Shown: positions 33,610-41,994 of the stretch, piece by piece
How the letters are laid out: the number at the start of each line of letters is the position of its first letter
How positions within the stretch are numbered: the stretch's first letter is position 1
Assembly: GCF_025465995.1 (NCBI RefSeq)
Contig: NZ_JANLNY010000030.1
Location: 124,001-188,000 of the forward strand
Origin: Pseudomonas sp. 5P_3.1_Bac2
GTDB taxonomy: Bacteria > Pseudomonadota > Gammaproteobacteria > Pseudomonadales > Pseudomonadaceae
Reading direction: 5' to 3'
DNA: 64,000 bases
Made by a program: the position numbers and the translations under genes
The notes under the pieces: generated by a model
Seen by the model: only the letters and a program-made list of their open reading frames with translations
Databases searched by the model: none
What the model was told of the DNA's origin: nothing

Positions 33610-34578
33610 TTACTGGGCTTTGGCGATATTGGCCGGCGGCGTCCAGATAACGTCCTTGATAACCAAGGCTTTAGGTAGCAACTTCAGTTGGGTGAAAGCA
33701 TCGGCGATTTGTTGTTGCGCAGCGGTGACTTCAGGAGTGATGAACTGCGCACCGTATTGCTGGCGCTCCACCGAGGTACGGGTGATTGCTTCTGACAGGC
33801 CAAGGATCGGCGCGATTTGTTTGGTGGCGCTGGCGTAGTCAGATTTGATCTGCTCGCCGACTTTGCGTACTTCATCCACCAGCACGCTGAGCACTTGTGG
33901 GCTGTTCTTGGCGTATTTGCCGGTGGCCAGATAGAACTGGAAGTTGTTCACTAGGCCTTTGCCATCGCGCAAGGTGCGCGCTTGCAGCTGTTGCTCAGCG
34001 GCGGCGAGGAAGGGGTCCCAGATCACCCAGGCATCGACACTGCCACTTTCAAAGGCGGCGCGGGCATCTGCGGGCGGCAGGTACACCGGTTGGATATCGC
34101 TGTACTTCAGGCCCGCTTCTTCCAAGGCCCGTACCAGTTGGTAGTGAACGTTGGAGCCTTTGTTCAGGGCCACACGTTTGCCCTTGAGTTCGGCCACCGA
34201 TTTGATCGGCGAATCCTTGCTCACCAGAATCGCCTCAGAGGTTGGCGAGGCCGGTTCGTAAGCGATATACAGCAGGTCCGCGCTGGCGGCCTGGGCGAAT
34301 ACTGGTGGGGTTTCGCCGGTCAGGCCGAAGTCCACTGAACCGACGTTAAGACCTTCAAGCAACTGCGGGCCACCGGGGAATTCGACCCACTTTACGTCGA
34401 CATCCTGATCCGCCAGACGCTTCTCCAAGGTGCCGCTGGCACGCAGCAGGCTCAGGGTGGCGGCGGATTTTTGGAAGCCAATGCGCAGGGTTTCTGCCTG
34501 GGCCTGGCTAAAGCCGCTGATGGATACTGCCGCAACGAACAGGGCGGCCAAACTACGACGCGAAATAATGCTGCGCAT
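33610..34578 (-). CDS. ssuA: Sulfonate-binding protein SsuA
   Basis: A 322-residue periplasmic binding protein with signal peptide (LAALFVAAVSISGFSQAQA). The mature start (ETLRIGFQKSAATLSLLRA) and VEFPGGPQLLEGLNVGSVDFG are diagnostic of the aliphatic-sulfonate NMT1/TauA-like family. AAGGAG precedes the ATG. It delivers sulfonates to SsuBC. Two more members of this family are encoded nearby (36972-37958 and 39783-40751), so the locus encodes three sulfonate-type binding proteins. Confidence 0.95.
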   Translation of the reverse strand: MRSIISRRSLAALFVAAVSISGFSQAQAETLRIGFQKSAATLSLLRASGTLEKRLADQDVDVKWVEFPGGPQLLEGLNVGSVDFGLTGETPPVFAQAASADLLYIAYEPASPTSEAILVSKDSPIKSVAELKGKRVALNKGSNVHYQLVRALEEAGLKYSDIQPVYLPPADARAAFESGSVDAWVIWDPFLAAAEQQLQARTLRDGKGLVNNFQFYLATGKYAKNSPQVLSVLVDEVRKVGEQIKSDYASATKQIAPILGLSEAITRTSVERQQYGAQFITPEVTAAQQQIADAFTQLKLLPKALVIKDVIWTPPANIAKAQ

Positions 34579-34652
34579 AACGCACTCCTTATAGGTTTTG
34601 TGTTGGCGACCTGCTCGTCCGTTAGCGGACCAGTAAGGTGGTGTTGCGGTGT

Positions 34653-35246
34653 TCAGATGCTAAAGCGGGCGTTGATCAGTCGATCGTTCAACACCCCTGG
34701 TTCAATGACGCTGCTGCGTCTGGCCAAGGTCTGCTGGAAGTGCTGTAAGGCATCATCCAAACGCTGGGCCAGGGCCGGTGCCACCTGCACCGGTGTGTCG
34801 TGGTCGGCGTAGGCGATCTGGCTGTCTTCAGCAAAAATCGCATGGAGCATTTCTTGCGCTTTCAGGGCGGCTAACACCGGCTTTAAGGCGTAGTCCACAG
34901 CCAGCATGTGTGCGCTGCTCCCGCCGGTGGCGATGGGCAACACCACTTTGTGCTGCAGGGCGCGTTCGGGTAGTACATCCAACAGGGTTTTCAATGCCCC
35001 GGAAAACGAGGCCTTGTACACCGGTGTGGCAATGATCAAACCGTCAGCGCGCTCCACCTGTTGAATCAGTTGCTGGACTGCTGGGCTTGCGAAGTTGGCG
35101 AATAACAAATCTGCTGCGTCAAAGTCGCGAACCTGATAACTCACCACCTCAATGCCGTGTTGCTGGAGCCAAGCTTTGCTGCGATCCAACAAAATATTGC
35201 TACGGGACTTCTGGCTTGGGCTGCCACCCAGGGTAACCACCAGCAT
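34653..35246 (-). CDS. ssuE: NAD(P)H-dependent FMN reductase SsuE
   Basis: A 197-residue flavodoxin-fold reductase giving FMNH2 to SsuD. LGGSPSQKSRSNILLD at the N-terminus is the phosphate-binding loop region, and ATPVYKASFSGALKTLLD is the conserved FMN-contact motif of the SsuE family. Strong AAGGAG before ATG. It lies nine bases downstream of lsfA and 74 bp before ssuA in one operon. Length is close to E. coli SsuE (191). Confidence 0.95.
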   Translation of the reverse strand: MLVVTLGGSPSQKSRSNILLDRSKAWLQQHGIEVVSYQVRDFDAADLLFANFASPAVQQLIQQVERADGLIIATPVYKASFSGALKTLLDVLPERALQHKVVLPIATGGSSAHMLAVDYALKPVLAALKAQEMLHAIFAEDSQIAYADHDTPVQVAPALAQRLDDALQHFQQTLARRSSVIEPGVLNDRLINARFSI

Positions 35247-35255
35247 GCTGGCTCC

Positions 35256-35894
35256 TTAACGATTCGGTTGCGGGGTCAGACGCAGGTAAGGTTTAACGGC
35301 GCGGTAACCTTTGGGGAAACGCTGCTTGATTTCTTCTTCGTCCTTGAGCGACGGCACAATCACCACGTCATCGCCATCGACCCAGTTCGCTGGGGTGGCC
35401 ACTTTGTGGTTGTCGGTCAGTTGCAGGGAGTCGATCACCCGCAGGATTTCGTTGAAGTTGCGCCCGGTGCTGGCCGGATAAGTGATGATCAGGCGGACCT
35501 TTTTGTTCGGGTCGATGATGAACAGCGAGCGCACGGTCAGGGTGTCGTTGGCGTTCGGGTGGATCAGGTCATAGAGGTCAGACACCTTGCGATCGGCGTC
35601 GGCCAGAATCGGGAAGTTGACCTTGGTGTTTTGTGTTTCGTTGATGTCATCGATCCAGCGCAGGTGCGAGTCGACCGGGTCAACGGAGAGGGCGATGGCT
35701 TTGACCCCGCGCTCGGCAAATTGCTCTTTGAGCTTGGCGGTATAACCCAGCTCGGTGGTGCACACCGGGGTGAAGTCGGCAGGGTGGGAGAACAGAATGC
35801 CCCAGCTGTTACCCAGCCACTCGTGGAAACGGATGCGGCCTTCACTGGAGTCTTGTTCGAAGTCAGGGGCGATATCGCCTAAACGGATGGACAT
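35256..35894 (-). CDS. lsfA: 1-Cys peroxiredoxin LsfA (Prx6 family)
   Basis: A 212-residue peroxiredoxin. The peroxidatic Cys45 is in HPADFTPVCTTELG, and RSLFIIDPNKKVRLIITYPASTGRNFNEILRVID is typical of Prx6-type 1-Cys enzymes. lsfA is sulfate-starvation-induced in pseudomonads and lies at the head of the ssu operon. It likely removes peroxide made by reduced flavin in the SsuD/E reaction. TAGGAG precedes ATG. The upstream AT-rich block (35941-36000) is probably the operon promoter. Confidence 0.95.
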   Translation of the reverse strand: MSIRLGDIAPDFEQDSSEGRIRFHEWLGNSWGILFSHPADFTPVCTTELGYTAKLKEQFAERGVKAIALSVDPVDSHLRWIDDINETQNTKVNFPILADADRKVSDLYDLIHPNANDTLTVRSLFIIDPNKKVRLIITYPASTGRNFNEILRVIDSLQLTDNHKVATPANWVDGDDVVIVPSLKDEEEIKQRFPKGYRAVKPYLRLTPQPNR

Positions 35895-35955
35895 GGTTGA
35901 GCTCCTAAGGTGAGTCGTTGCGTGGCGCTCACTATGCTTAGGCTCGTTAGATTTT

Positions 35956-35989
35956 AAAAAGAATAAATAACAATTTGTTTATAACTTTA
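35956..35989 (-). promoter_or_regulatory. Candidate CysB-type activator site upstream of lsfA-ssu
   Basis: An AT-rich 34-bp block beginning AAAAAGAATAA lies 62 bp upstream of lsfA. It shares 25 of 34 positions, without gaps, with a block 57 bp upstream of the hydrolase gene at 46590 (46647-46680). A LysR-type sulfur regulator such as CysB is the obvious candidate. The site identity is inference. Confidence 0.45.
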
Positions 35990-36155
35990 AGGAATATTTA
36001 TTGTGGGAAAATCCCCGGGAAATTTGGCCGCTAAGGCTCTACCGCGAGGTATGGCTGGCGCAGTGCCGGGCGGCTGGGATGGGCCGGACACGCCGGCGTG
36101 TCGATCGGCTTGCGTTAACCTGCTGCGCGCTGAACGTGGCCTGCCGATGAAGGCA

Positions 36156-36962
36156 CTAGTCGCCGCCGCCCTGGTAGCTGTCACGCCAACGCAGTGACCG
36201 CGTCTCGACAAACTTGATGAGGCCATCACTCAGTTTGCCCAACACCGCCAGCAGCAAGATGGCCGCGATGACCAGATCCGGTCGCGAGGTTTCGCGGCCA
36301 TCACTGAGCAGGTAACCGAGGCCGCGAGTGGCGGCGATTAATTCTGCCGCCACCACAAACATCCAGCTCAGACTCAAGGCGCCGCGCAGGCCGGTAAACA
36401 GATTGGGCAGAGCGGCTGGCAGCAACACGCGACGGACTAAGCCTAAGCGGCTCAAGCGATACAGCTGACCGACCTCGACCAGTTTGCGGTCAACGTTACG
36501 AATCCCGGCGAGTAAGGCCAGATACACCGGAAAGAACGCACCCAAGGCGATCAAGACCACCTTGGGTGTTTCATCAATGCCCAGCCACAACAGCAGCAGC
36601 GGCACCCAGGCCAGGCTGGGAATGGCACGCAGGCCTTGGAAGCTTGGGTCTAGGTAGGCCTCTGCACGGCGGCTGAGGCCGACCCAAATGCCAAACGCAA
36701 TGCCTAAGCCTGCACCCAAAGTAAAACCTGTCAGCACCCGCAACAGGCTGGCGCCGACGTGTTTGCTCAGCTCGCCGCTGAGGGCCAGGCTGTAGAGGGT
36801 TTGTGCCACCTGCGAGGGCGCCGGTAATTGATGCGCCGGCACTAGATTGCTGCGTACCAATAGCTCCACCAGCAGCAGTAGGGCGATTGGCAGCAGCCAG
36901 CCGCGCAGCGCTTTAAGGCGACTGCGCTTGGCCGGTTGTGGCGGTTGCTGCGTCGTCGACAT
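36156..36962 (-). CDS. Sulfonate/taurine-type ABC permease without dedicated ATPase
   Basis: A 268-residue permease of the SsuC/TauC/NrtB family with six hydrophobic helices. The EAA loop is VGQLYRLSRLGLVRRVLLPAALPNLF, and SLAWVPLLLLWLGIDETPK is the family signature. It is encoded directly after a sulfonate-binding protein gene (9 bp gap). The preferred ATG 36962 has AAGG seven bases before it; ATG 36968 is also possible. No ATPase gene follows, so it must borrow one, most simply SsuB. The substrate is probably a sulfonate or sulfate ester, inferred from the neighbourhood. Confidence 0.88.
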   Translation of the reverse strand: MSTTQQPPQPAKRSRLKALRGWLLPIALLLLVELLVRSNLVPAHQLPAPSQVAQTLYSLALSGELSKHVGASLLRVLTGFTLGAGLGIAFGIWVGLSRRAEAYLDPSFQGLRAIPSLAWVPLLLLWLGIDETPKVVLIALGAFFPVYLALLAGIRNVDRKLVEVGQLYRLSRLGLVRRVLLPAALPNLFTGLRGALSLSWMFVVAAELIAATRGLGYLLSDGRETSRPDLVIAAILLLAVLGKLSDGLIKFVETRSLRWRDSYQGGGD

Positions 36963-36971
36963 CAACATGCC

Positions 36972-37958
36972 TTATTGGCTCACCGCCTGGGTTTGCTTCA
37001 GGCTTGCGGCAAACTCTGGGCTGATCAACTCATCCACCACCTTGAGCACATCGGTGCCTGGGCGGACCAACTGTTCTTCCAGCAGAATCGGCGCAGCGGT
37101 TTTAAGTGCGTTGATGTGCTCGGCGCCCGGCACCGAGTTGCTGAAGTCCGTACGCGACAGTTGCAGCTTGGCCACTTCCAGCGGCAGCTTGGCTTCATTG
37201 GCGAGTAACTGCGCCAGCGCCTCGGGGTTGGCGATGGCCCACTGGCGCGCCTGTTCGTAAGCGCTGAGTACTTGCTTGATCAGCTCGGGCTGCTCGGCGG
37301 CAAACTTCTCGCTGACGCTGAGTACGCCATAGCTATTGAACTGCACATTGCGATAGAGCAGGCGCGAGCCGGCCTGCACTTGGCTGGCGGCCATCAACGG
37401 ATCAAGCCCGGCCCAGGCATCCACATCGCCACGTTCCAAGGCGACGCGGCCATCGGGGTGCTGCAGATGAACGATCTCCACGGCGTTTTTGTTCAGCCCG
37501 GCTTGTTGCAAGCTTTGCAGCACAAATAGAAATGGATCAGTGCCTTTGGTGGCCGCGATTTTCTTGCCTTTGAGGTCGCTCAGGCTGTGGATCGGCGAGT
37601 CCTTGCCCACCACTAAGGCGGTCCATTCCGGGCGGCTGGCGATGTAGATGGTTTTGATCGGGCTGCCATTGGCACGGCTGAGCACTGCGGCCAGGCCTGC
37701 GGTGGAAGCAAAGTCAGTGCTGCCGCCGTTAAGGTATTCGAGGGAGCGGTTACTGCCTTGGCTAAACACCCACTTCACGGCAATGCCTTGTGGCTGCAAG
37801 GCTTTTTCCAGCAGGCCTTGTTGCTTCAGAACCAAACTGGTGGGGGCGTAATAGGCGTAGTCCAAACGGACTTCGTTAGGTGTGGCGGCATGGGCGCCGG
37901 CAGGCAGAATCGCCAAGAACAGGGCGGTCAGCCCCCGACGCAGATTGAACAGACCCAT
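36972..37958 (-). CDS. Sulfonate-type periplasmic binding protein (second SsuA-like)
   Basis: A 328-residue secreted binding protein; signal peptide LTALFLAILPAGAHA. The mature part (NEVRLDYAYYAPTSLVLKQQGLLEKAL, FSQGSNRSLEYLNGGSTDFAST) fits the aliphatic-sulfonate/nitrate-binding NMT1-like family but is divergent from SsuA (DYAYYAPTS in place of GFQKS). That argues for a different ligand. GAGG is eight bases before ATG. It is paired with the permease at 36156 and separated from the upstream oprD-type gene by a terminator. Confidence 0.88.
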   Translation of the reverse strand: MGLFNLRRGLTALFLAILPAGAHAATPNEVRLDYAYYAPTSLVLKQQGLLEKALQPQGIAVKWVFSQGSNRSLEYLNGGSTDFASTAGLAAVLSRANGSPIKTIYIASRPEWTALVVGKDSPIHSLSDLKGKKIAATKGTDPFLFVLQSLQQAGLNKNAVEIVHLQHPDGRVALERGDVDAWAGLDPLMAASQVQAGSRLLYRNVQFNSYGVLSVSEKFAAEQPELIKQVLSAYEQARQWAIANPEALAQLLANEAKLPLEVAKLQLSRTDFSNSVPGAEHINALKTAAPILLEEQLVRPGTDVLKVVDELISPEFAASLKQTQAVSQ

Positions 37959-38029
37959 GGTCGTTTCCTCTGGTTAGGGTTGGCGCCTGTCGACCCGTGG
38001 TCGGGCACTTCAGGGCTGTTACAGCTACT

Positions 38030-38057
38030 AAGAAAACCGGCCTGATGACAGGCCGGT
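38030..38057 (-). terminator. Rho-independent terminator of the OprD-family porin gene
   Basis: On the minus strand ACCGGCCTG pairs with CAGGCCGGT around a 4-nt loop, followed by TTTTCTT. It lies about 30 bp after the porin stop. Confidence 0.85.
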
Positions 38058-38085
38058 AGACAACGCTTGTAGGCAGCGCAGGCCC

Positions 38086-39405
38086 TTAGAACAGGGGCAG
38101 GCTGTAGCTGACGATCAGACGGTTTTCGTCTTGGTCGGTGCTGTCGTTGCCGCGCAGACTGGCGTTACGCCAGGAGAAGCCCAGACCTTTGAGGGCGCCA
38201 TCCTGCAGCACGTAGTCGAGACGGAAGTCGCGTTCCCACTCTTTGTTATCACCGTTAGCGGCGTCGATATTGTCGCCGGACAGGTAAGTGATGGTGGCTT
38301 TCAGGCCCGGTACGCCGAGGGTGGCGAAGTCATAGCCGTACTCGGCCAGCCAAGTGCGCTCACCGGCATTGAGGAACTTACCGATCTGACGGTCAGTGAT
38401 CAGGTAAGCAGTAGCACCTTCACCCTGGTTGAGGAACGGGAAGTCGCTCTTACCCGACAGTTGCTGGTAGCCGAGGCTCGCCGCATGACCGCTCAGGCTA
38501 TAGGTGAACATGGCGCTCCAGGCTTGGTTATCCACTTCGCCGGATTTGCTGTCGCCAGCATGCCAGTAACCGTTGCTTCTGTAGCCCTCGCTACGGCCGC
38601 TGCCGCTGCCGTTTTTGCCGTCGGAGCTGCTGTTGAAGTAGCGCAGATCCGTCTTCAACGCACCAACCGGCAGAGCCCAGTTGTGGGTCAGACCCAGGAA
38701 GTGCTGTTTGTAGAAGTCTTCGAGGTTGCCGTAGTAGTACTGCAAGGTCAGATCTTTAGTCAGCTTGTAGTCGCCACCGGCGTAGTAGAACTTGTTGGTG
38801 TCAGCGTTAGCGCCGGCACCGGCCACTTTCAGCTGTACGTCATCGGTGGAGCTACGGCCTTTGCTGCTTTCCAGCTTACCGCCGAGCAGGGTCAAACCAT
38901 CGATGTCGTTGGAGGTGACCTGGCCACCTTTAAAGGTTTGTGGCAGCAGGCGACCGTCGTTATAGGTCACCACAGGCAGCTTCGGCAGCAGGGTGCCGAC
39001 TTGAGCCACGGTTTTGGCAAAACGCACTTTACCGGTTACCCCGGCTTTGCCGTAGCTATCTACCGCGCTGCCATCGTGGTCAGTTGGGAACACTTGGCCG
39101 GGGGTGCGGTCGCGACCGACTTTATTGTTGCGGCCACCACTGTCCAAACGAATACCGACCAAACCAATGGCGTCCAAACCGAAGCCCACAGTGCCTTCGG
39201 TGAAGCCGGAGGTGTAGTTAAAAATTAAGCCCTGGCCCCATTCGCGGGCTTCGCCGTTGTTGTTGTCGGTGTTTTTGTCGTTACGGTCGTAATAAAAGTT
39301 GCGCAGTCCAAGGGTGGCGGTGCTGTCTTCGATAAAACCAGCAGCAGTAGCTTGGTTTGCGAGTGCCGCTAGAGTTACTGCCACTGCCAGAGTGGATTTG
39401 TTCAT
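38086..39405 (-). CDS. OprD-family outer-membrane porin
   Basis: A 439-residue outer-membrane beta-barrel of the OprD/Occ family. The signal peptide ends at ATAAG (about 22), and GFIEDSTATLGLRNFYYDRND is the classical OprD mature start. The C-terminus (DENRLIVSYSLPLF) ends in Phe, as outer-membrane barrels do. Other family stretches are WGQGLIFNYTSGFTEGTVGFGLDAIGL and WLAEYGYDFATLGVPGL. Family members pass small carboxylates, amino acids and related anions. Its position inside the sulfonate block suggests uptake of an organosulfur compound; that is inferred from location only. Confidence 0.93.
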   Translation of the reverse strand: MNKSTLAVAVTLAALANQATAAGFIEDSTATLGLRNFYYDRNDKNTDNNNGEAREWGQGLIFNYTSGFTEGTVGFGLDAIGLVGIRLDSGGRNNKVGRDRTPGQVFPTDHDGSAVDSYGKAGVTGKVRFAKTVAQVGTLLPKLPVVTYNDGRLLPQTFKGGQVTSNDIDGLTLLGGKLESSKGRSSTDDVQLKVAGAGANADTNKFYYAGGDYKLTKDLTLQYYYGNLEDFYKQHFLGLTHNWALPVGALKTDLRYFNSSSDGKNGSGSGRSEGYRSNGYWHAGDSKSGEVDNQAWSAMFTYSLSGHAASLGYQQLSGKSDFPFLNQGEGATAYLITDRQIGKFLNAGERTWLAEYGYDFATLGVPGLKATITYLSGDNIDAANGDNKEWERDFRLDYVLQDGALKGLGFSWRNASLRGNDSTDQDENRLIVSYSLPLF

Positions 39406-39782
39406 TTCTAAGCTCCAAATGCAGGTCTATTACTGTTATTGATGGGCGCTGCAGAGGGGCTAAGGTGTGACGAAGGTAGGCGTCTGCCTTAGCAAAACAC
39501 TAATGCCCCTTATTTTTCGGCCCGACTGTCCTGTGTCGGCTGGGGCGAACATTAAGGATTAATGAAAAGTCCCGAAAAGAATTTATTTTCACTTTGTAAG
39601 ATCAAAACGGAATAAATCCTTTTAAGCAGGACACCTCTAAGCTAATAACCAAAAAATACTTGCTAAGGTTTTTTTAGATCATTTAGCTTGTGTTACAGCC
39701 GGATCACCGTGCTTCCCTATCCTAAGAAGTTGTCGTGAACCGGTTTGTAGAAATGGCCGGCACGCTAGTAATGAGGTCTGCC
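39406..39782. promoter_or_regulatory. Divergent promoter region, oprD-type porin / sulfonate-binding protein
   Basis: A 377-bp intergenic region with AT-rich tracts and no gene. It contains AAAAGAATTTATTTTCACTT (39575-39594) followed by TTGTAAG, a weaker relative of the AAAAAGAATAA blocks upstream of lsfA and the 46590 gene, and GGAATAAATCC (39609-39619). It presumably carries sulfur-starvation control for both divergent units. Confidence 0.4.
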
Positions 39783-40751
39783 ATGACACAACACTCCCAA
39801 TTCTTTCTGCGGCCAATACTGGCTATGGGCCTAGTCGCAGCACTTTCCTTATCTTTTTCACTGCCTGCCACAGCAGCCGAAAAACTGCGTATCGGTTATC
39901 AAAAGTCTTCGACACTTATCAGCCTGCTTAAGGCCAACGGTAATCTTGAGCAAGCGCTGGCTAAACTCGACATTAGTATCAGTTGGCACGAGTTCTCGAG
40001 CGGCCAGCCTTTGTTAGAAGCTTTAAATGTCGGCAACATCGATTTATCCGCTGATGTGGCTGATACCGTGCCGGTCTTCGCGCAAGCCGCCGGGGCTGAT
40101 TTAACTTACTTTGCCCAGGAAAGCCCGTCACCAACGGCACAGGCCGTGATCGTGCGTAATGACTCAGCGATTAAAAATCTACAACAGTTAAAAGACAAAA
40201 AGATTGCAGTGACCAAAGCCGCTGGCAGTCATTATTTGTTGATTGCCGCCTTGGCTAAGGCCGGCCTTAAGTTTTCGGATATTCAGCCAGCCTATTTAAG
40301 CCCGGCCGACGGACGCGCCGCGTTTGAAAACGGCAAAGTCGATGCATGGGTAACTTGGGAACCCTTCTTAAGTGCGGCGCAGCAACAGTTGCCTACGCGC
40401 ACTTTGACGGACGGCACAGGTTTGGCTAACTACCAGCGCTACTACTTAACCAGCACCAGTTACGCCAAAGATCATCAGAAAGCGCTGAAGATAGTGTTTG
40501 CTGAATTGGTTAAAACCGGTGACTGGCTGCGGGCTAACCCGAAACAAGGTGCCGACATTCTTAGTCCGCTGTGGGGTAACTTGCCGTCGCAGATTGTTGA
40601 ACTGGCTAATAGTCGCCGCAGTTATCAAGTTACTCTGGTGCAACCAGACAGTTTGAATGAGCAACAAAAAATCGCCGATGCGTTTGTCAGTGAGGGCGTG
40701 TTGCCCAAGGCTATTGATGCGCACGCAGTACCAATTTGGACGGATCATTAA
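39783..40751 (+). CDS. Sulfonate-type periplasmic binding protein (third SsuA-like)
   Basis: A 322-residue secreted protein. The signal is LAMGLVAALSLSFSLPATAA; the mature part begins EKLRIGYQKSSTLISLLKA and continues WHEFSSGQPLLEALNVGNID, very close to SsuA. ATG 39783 is preferred: it has AGG six bases upstream and starts the signal peptide, whereas the frame to 39735 adds non-signal residues. It is followed two bases after its stop by the flavin monooxygenase gene, so capture and oxidation are co-expressed. No cognate permease or ATPase adjoins it, so it probably shares SsuBC or the 36156 permease. The codon pattern is more A/T-ended than in the downstream gene. Confidence 0.9.
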   Translation: MTQHSQFFLRPILAMGLVAALSLSFSLPATAAEKLRIGYQKSSTLISLLKANGNLEQALAKLDISISWHEFSSGQPLLEALNVGNIDLSADVADTVPVFAQAAGADLTYFAQESPSPTAQAVIVRNDSAIKNLQQLKDKKIAVTKAAGSHYLLIAALAKAGLKFSDIQPAYLSPADGRAAFENGKVDAWVTWEPFLSAAQQQLPTRTLTDGTGLANYQRYYLTSTSYAKDHQKALKIVFAELVKTGDWLRANPKQGADILSPLWGNLPSQIVELANSRRSYQVTLVQPDSLNEQQKIADAFVSEGVLPKAIDAHAVPIWTDH

Positions 40752-40753
40752 TC

Positions 40754-41989
40754 ATGTCCATGCAGTTGCGGGGCAGCCCGGTGGCACTTGAGAGTACGGC
40801 CTCCTTATTTGACTCGCGACTGTTTCCCAGGGATTTCGTCAGCCGTAATGGCAAAGTCGAGCGCTTGGCCCGTAAGCTTGCCGCCACCGTGGTGCAACGG
40901 GAGCGAGAGGGCGGCAGTGCGCGGGCCGAACGGCAGTTACTGCGTGAAAGTGGTCTGCTGACCTTGGCCATCCCGCAACAATTCGGCGGCCAAGGTTTGG
41001 TCTGGCCTGAAATCTACCGCATCGTGCGCTACCTGGCGGCGGTGGACAGCTCCTTGGCGCACCTGTTTGCCTTCCAGCATTTACAGGTGGCGACCATCCT
41101 CCTTTATGGCAACCCAGAGCAGCAGCGCCATTGGCTTAGCCGCACAGTGCAAGAACGTTGGTTTTGGGGCAATGCCACCAATAGCCGGGGCAGTCGCCTA
41201 CAGCTGACCCGGCGTGAAGAGCACTACGAACTTAATGGGCGCAAATCCTTTTGTTCTGGCGCGCTGGGGGCGGATGCCCTGGTGGTGAGCGCGCAGCGCA
41301 GCCATAACCCGGAAGACCGCGCTTTTATCGTGCTCCCCAGTCAGCGTGAAGGGGTGGCGGTGAATGATGATTGGGACGCCTTCGGCCAGCGCCAAACGGA
41401 CAGCGGCACGGTGCAGTTTGAAGGGGTGTTTGTCGATAGCAACGAGGTGCTCGGGCCTAGTGGCAACAGTCCGCGGATTGGCCTGCGGGCTTGCCTGTCG
41501 CAACTGGTGCTGATTCAGCTCTACCTGGGCAACGCCCAAGGCGCGTTGGACGCGGCGCTGAATTACACCCGCGAGCACAGCCGCGTATGGCCGGCGTCTG
41601 GGGTGACGATCGCCACCGATGATCCTTTTATTCAGCAGCGCTATGGCGAGCTGTGGCTGCTTTATCGCAGTGCTTATCTGTTGGCTGAGCATGCTGCGCA
41701 GCGCTTGCAGCAGGCTTGGGAGAAACCCGCATTAACCGCGGCGGAGCGCGCCGAAGTGGCATTGGCGGTTAACGAGGCAAAGGTGGTGTCGGCGCGTTCG
41801 GCGCTGGAAATTACGTCGCGCATCTTCGAGAGCATGGGCGCCAGTTCCACCAGCGGCCAATACGGCTTCGATCGCTTCTGGCGTAACGTGCGGGTGCACA
41901 GCCTGCATGACCCGCTCGATTACAAAGTGCGCGACCTCGGTAACTGGTTGCTCAACGCCAAGCCGCCGACGCCTTCGCTGTATGGCTAA
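40754..41989 (+). CDS. Acyl-CoA-dehydrogenase-fold flavin monooxygenase (SfnB/DszC-like)
   Basis: A 411-residue protein of the acyl-CoA dehydrogenase fold. Within that fold, SfnB and DszC types oxidise sulfur compounds with reduced flavin. Recognisable parts are IPQQFGGQGLVWPEIYRIVRYLAAVDSSLAHLF, NGRKSFCSGALGADALVVSA and the C-terminal RNVRVHSLHDPLDYKVRDLGNWLL, which lacks the usual dehydrogenase catalytic Glu context. Reduced FMN could come from SsuE. It is translationally close to the binding-protein gene (2-bp gap). The likely role is desulfurisation of an organosulfur compound; the substrate is unknown and a true dehydrogenase role is unlikely but not excluded. Confidence 0.8.
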   Translation: MSMQLRGSPVALESTASLFDSRLFPRDFVSRNGKVERLARKLAATVVQREREGGSARAERQLLRESGLLTLAIPQQFGGQGLVWPEIYRIVRYLAAVDSSLAHLFAFQHLQVATILLYGNPEQQRHWLSRTVQERWFWGNATNSRGSRLQLTRREEHYELNGRKSFCSGALGADALVVSAQRSHNPEDRAFIVLPSQREGVAVNDDWDAFGQRQTDSGTVQFEGVFVDSNEVLGPSGNSPRIGLRACLSQLVLIQLYLGNAQGALDAALNYTREHSRVWPASGVTIATDDPFIQQRYGELWLLYRSAYLLAEHAAQRLQQAWEKPALTAAERAEVALAVNEAKVVSARSALEITSRIFESMGASSTSGQYGFDRFWRNVRVHSLHDPLDYKVRDLGNWLLNAKPPTPSLYG

Positions 41990-41994
41990 GCGCG

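Noticed and set aside
38131..39228. 365-residue rightward frame opposite the OprD-type porin
   Set aside because: Low-complexity Val/Ala/Gly translation with no signal or domain; shadow of the porin gene.
39406..39782. Sigma-54 promoter for the SfnB/DszC-like unit
   Set aside because: I found no convincing TGGCAC-N5-TTGC element in this spacer or in the 46.6-46.85 kb spacer.
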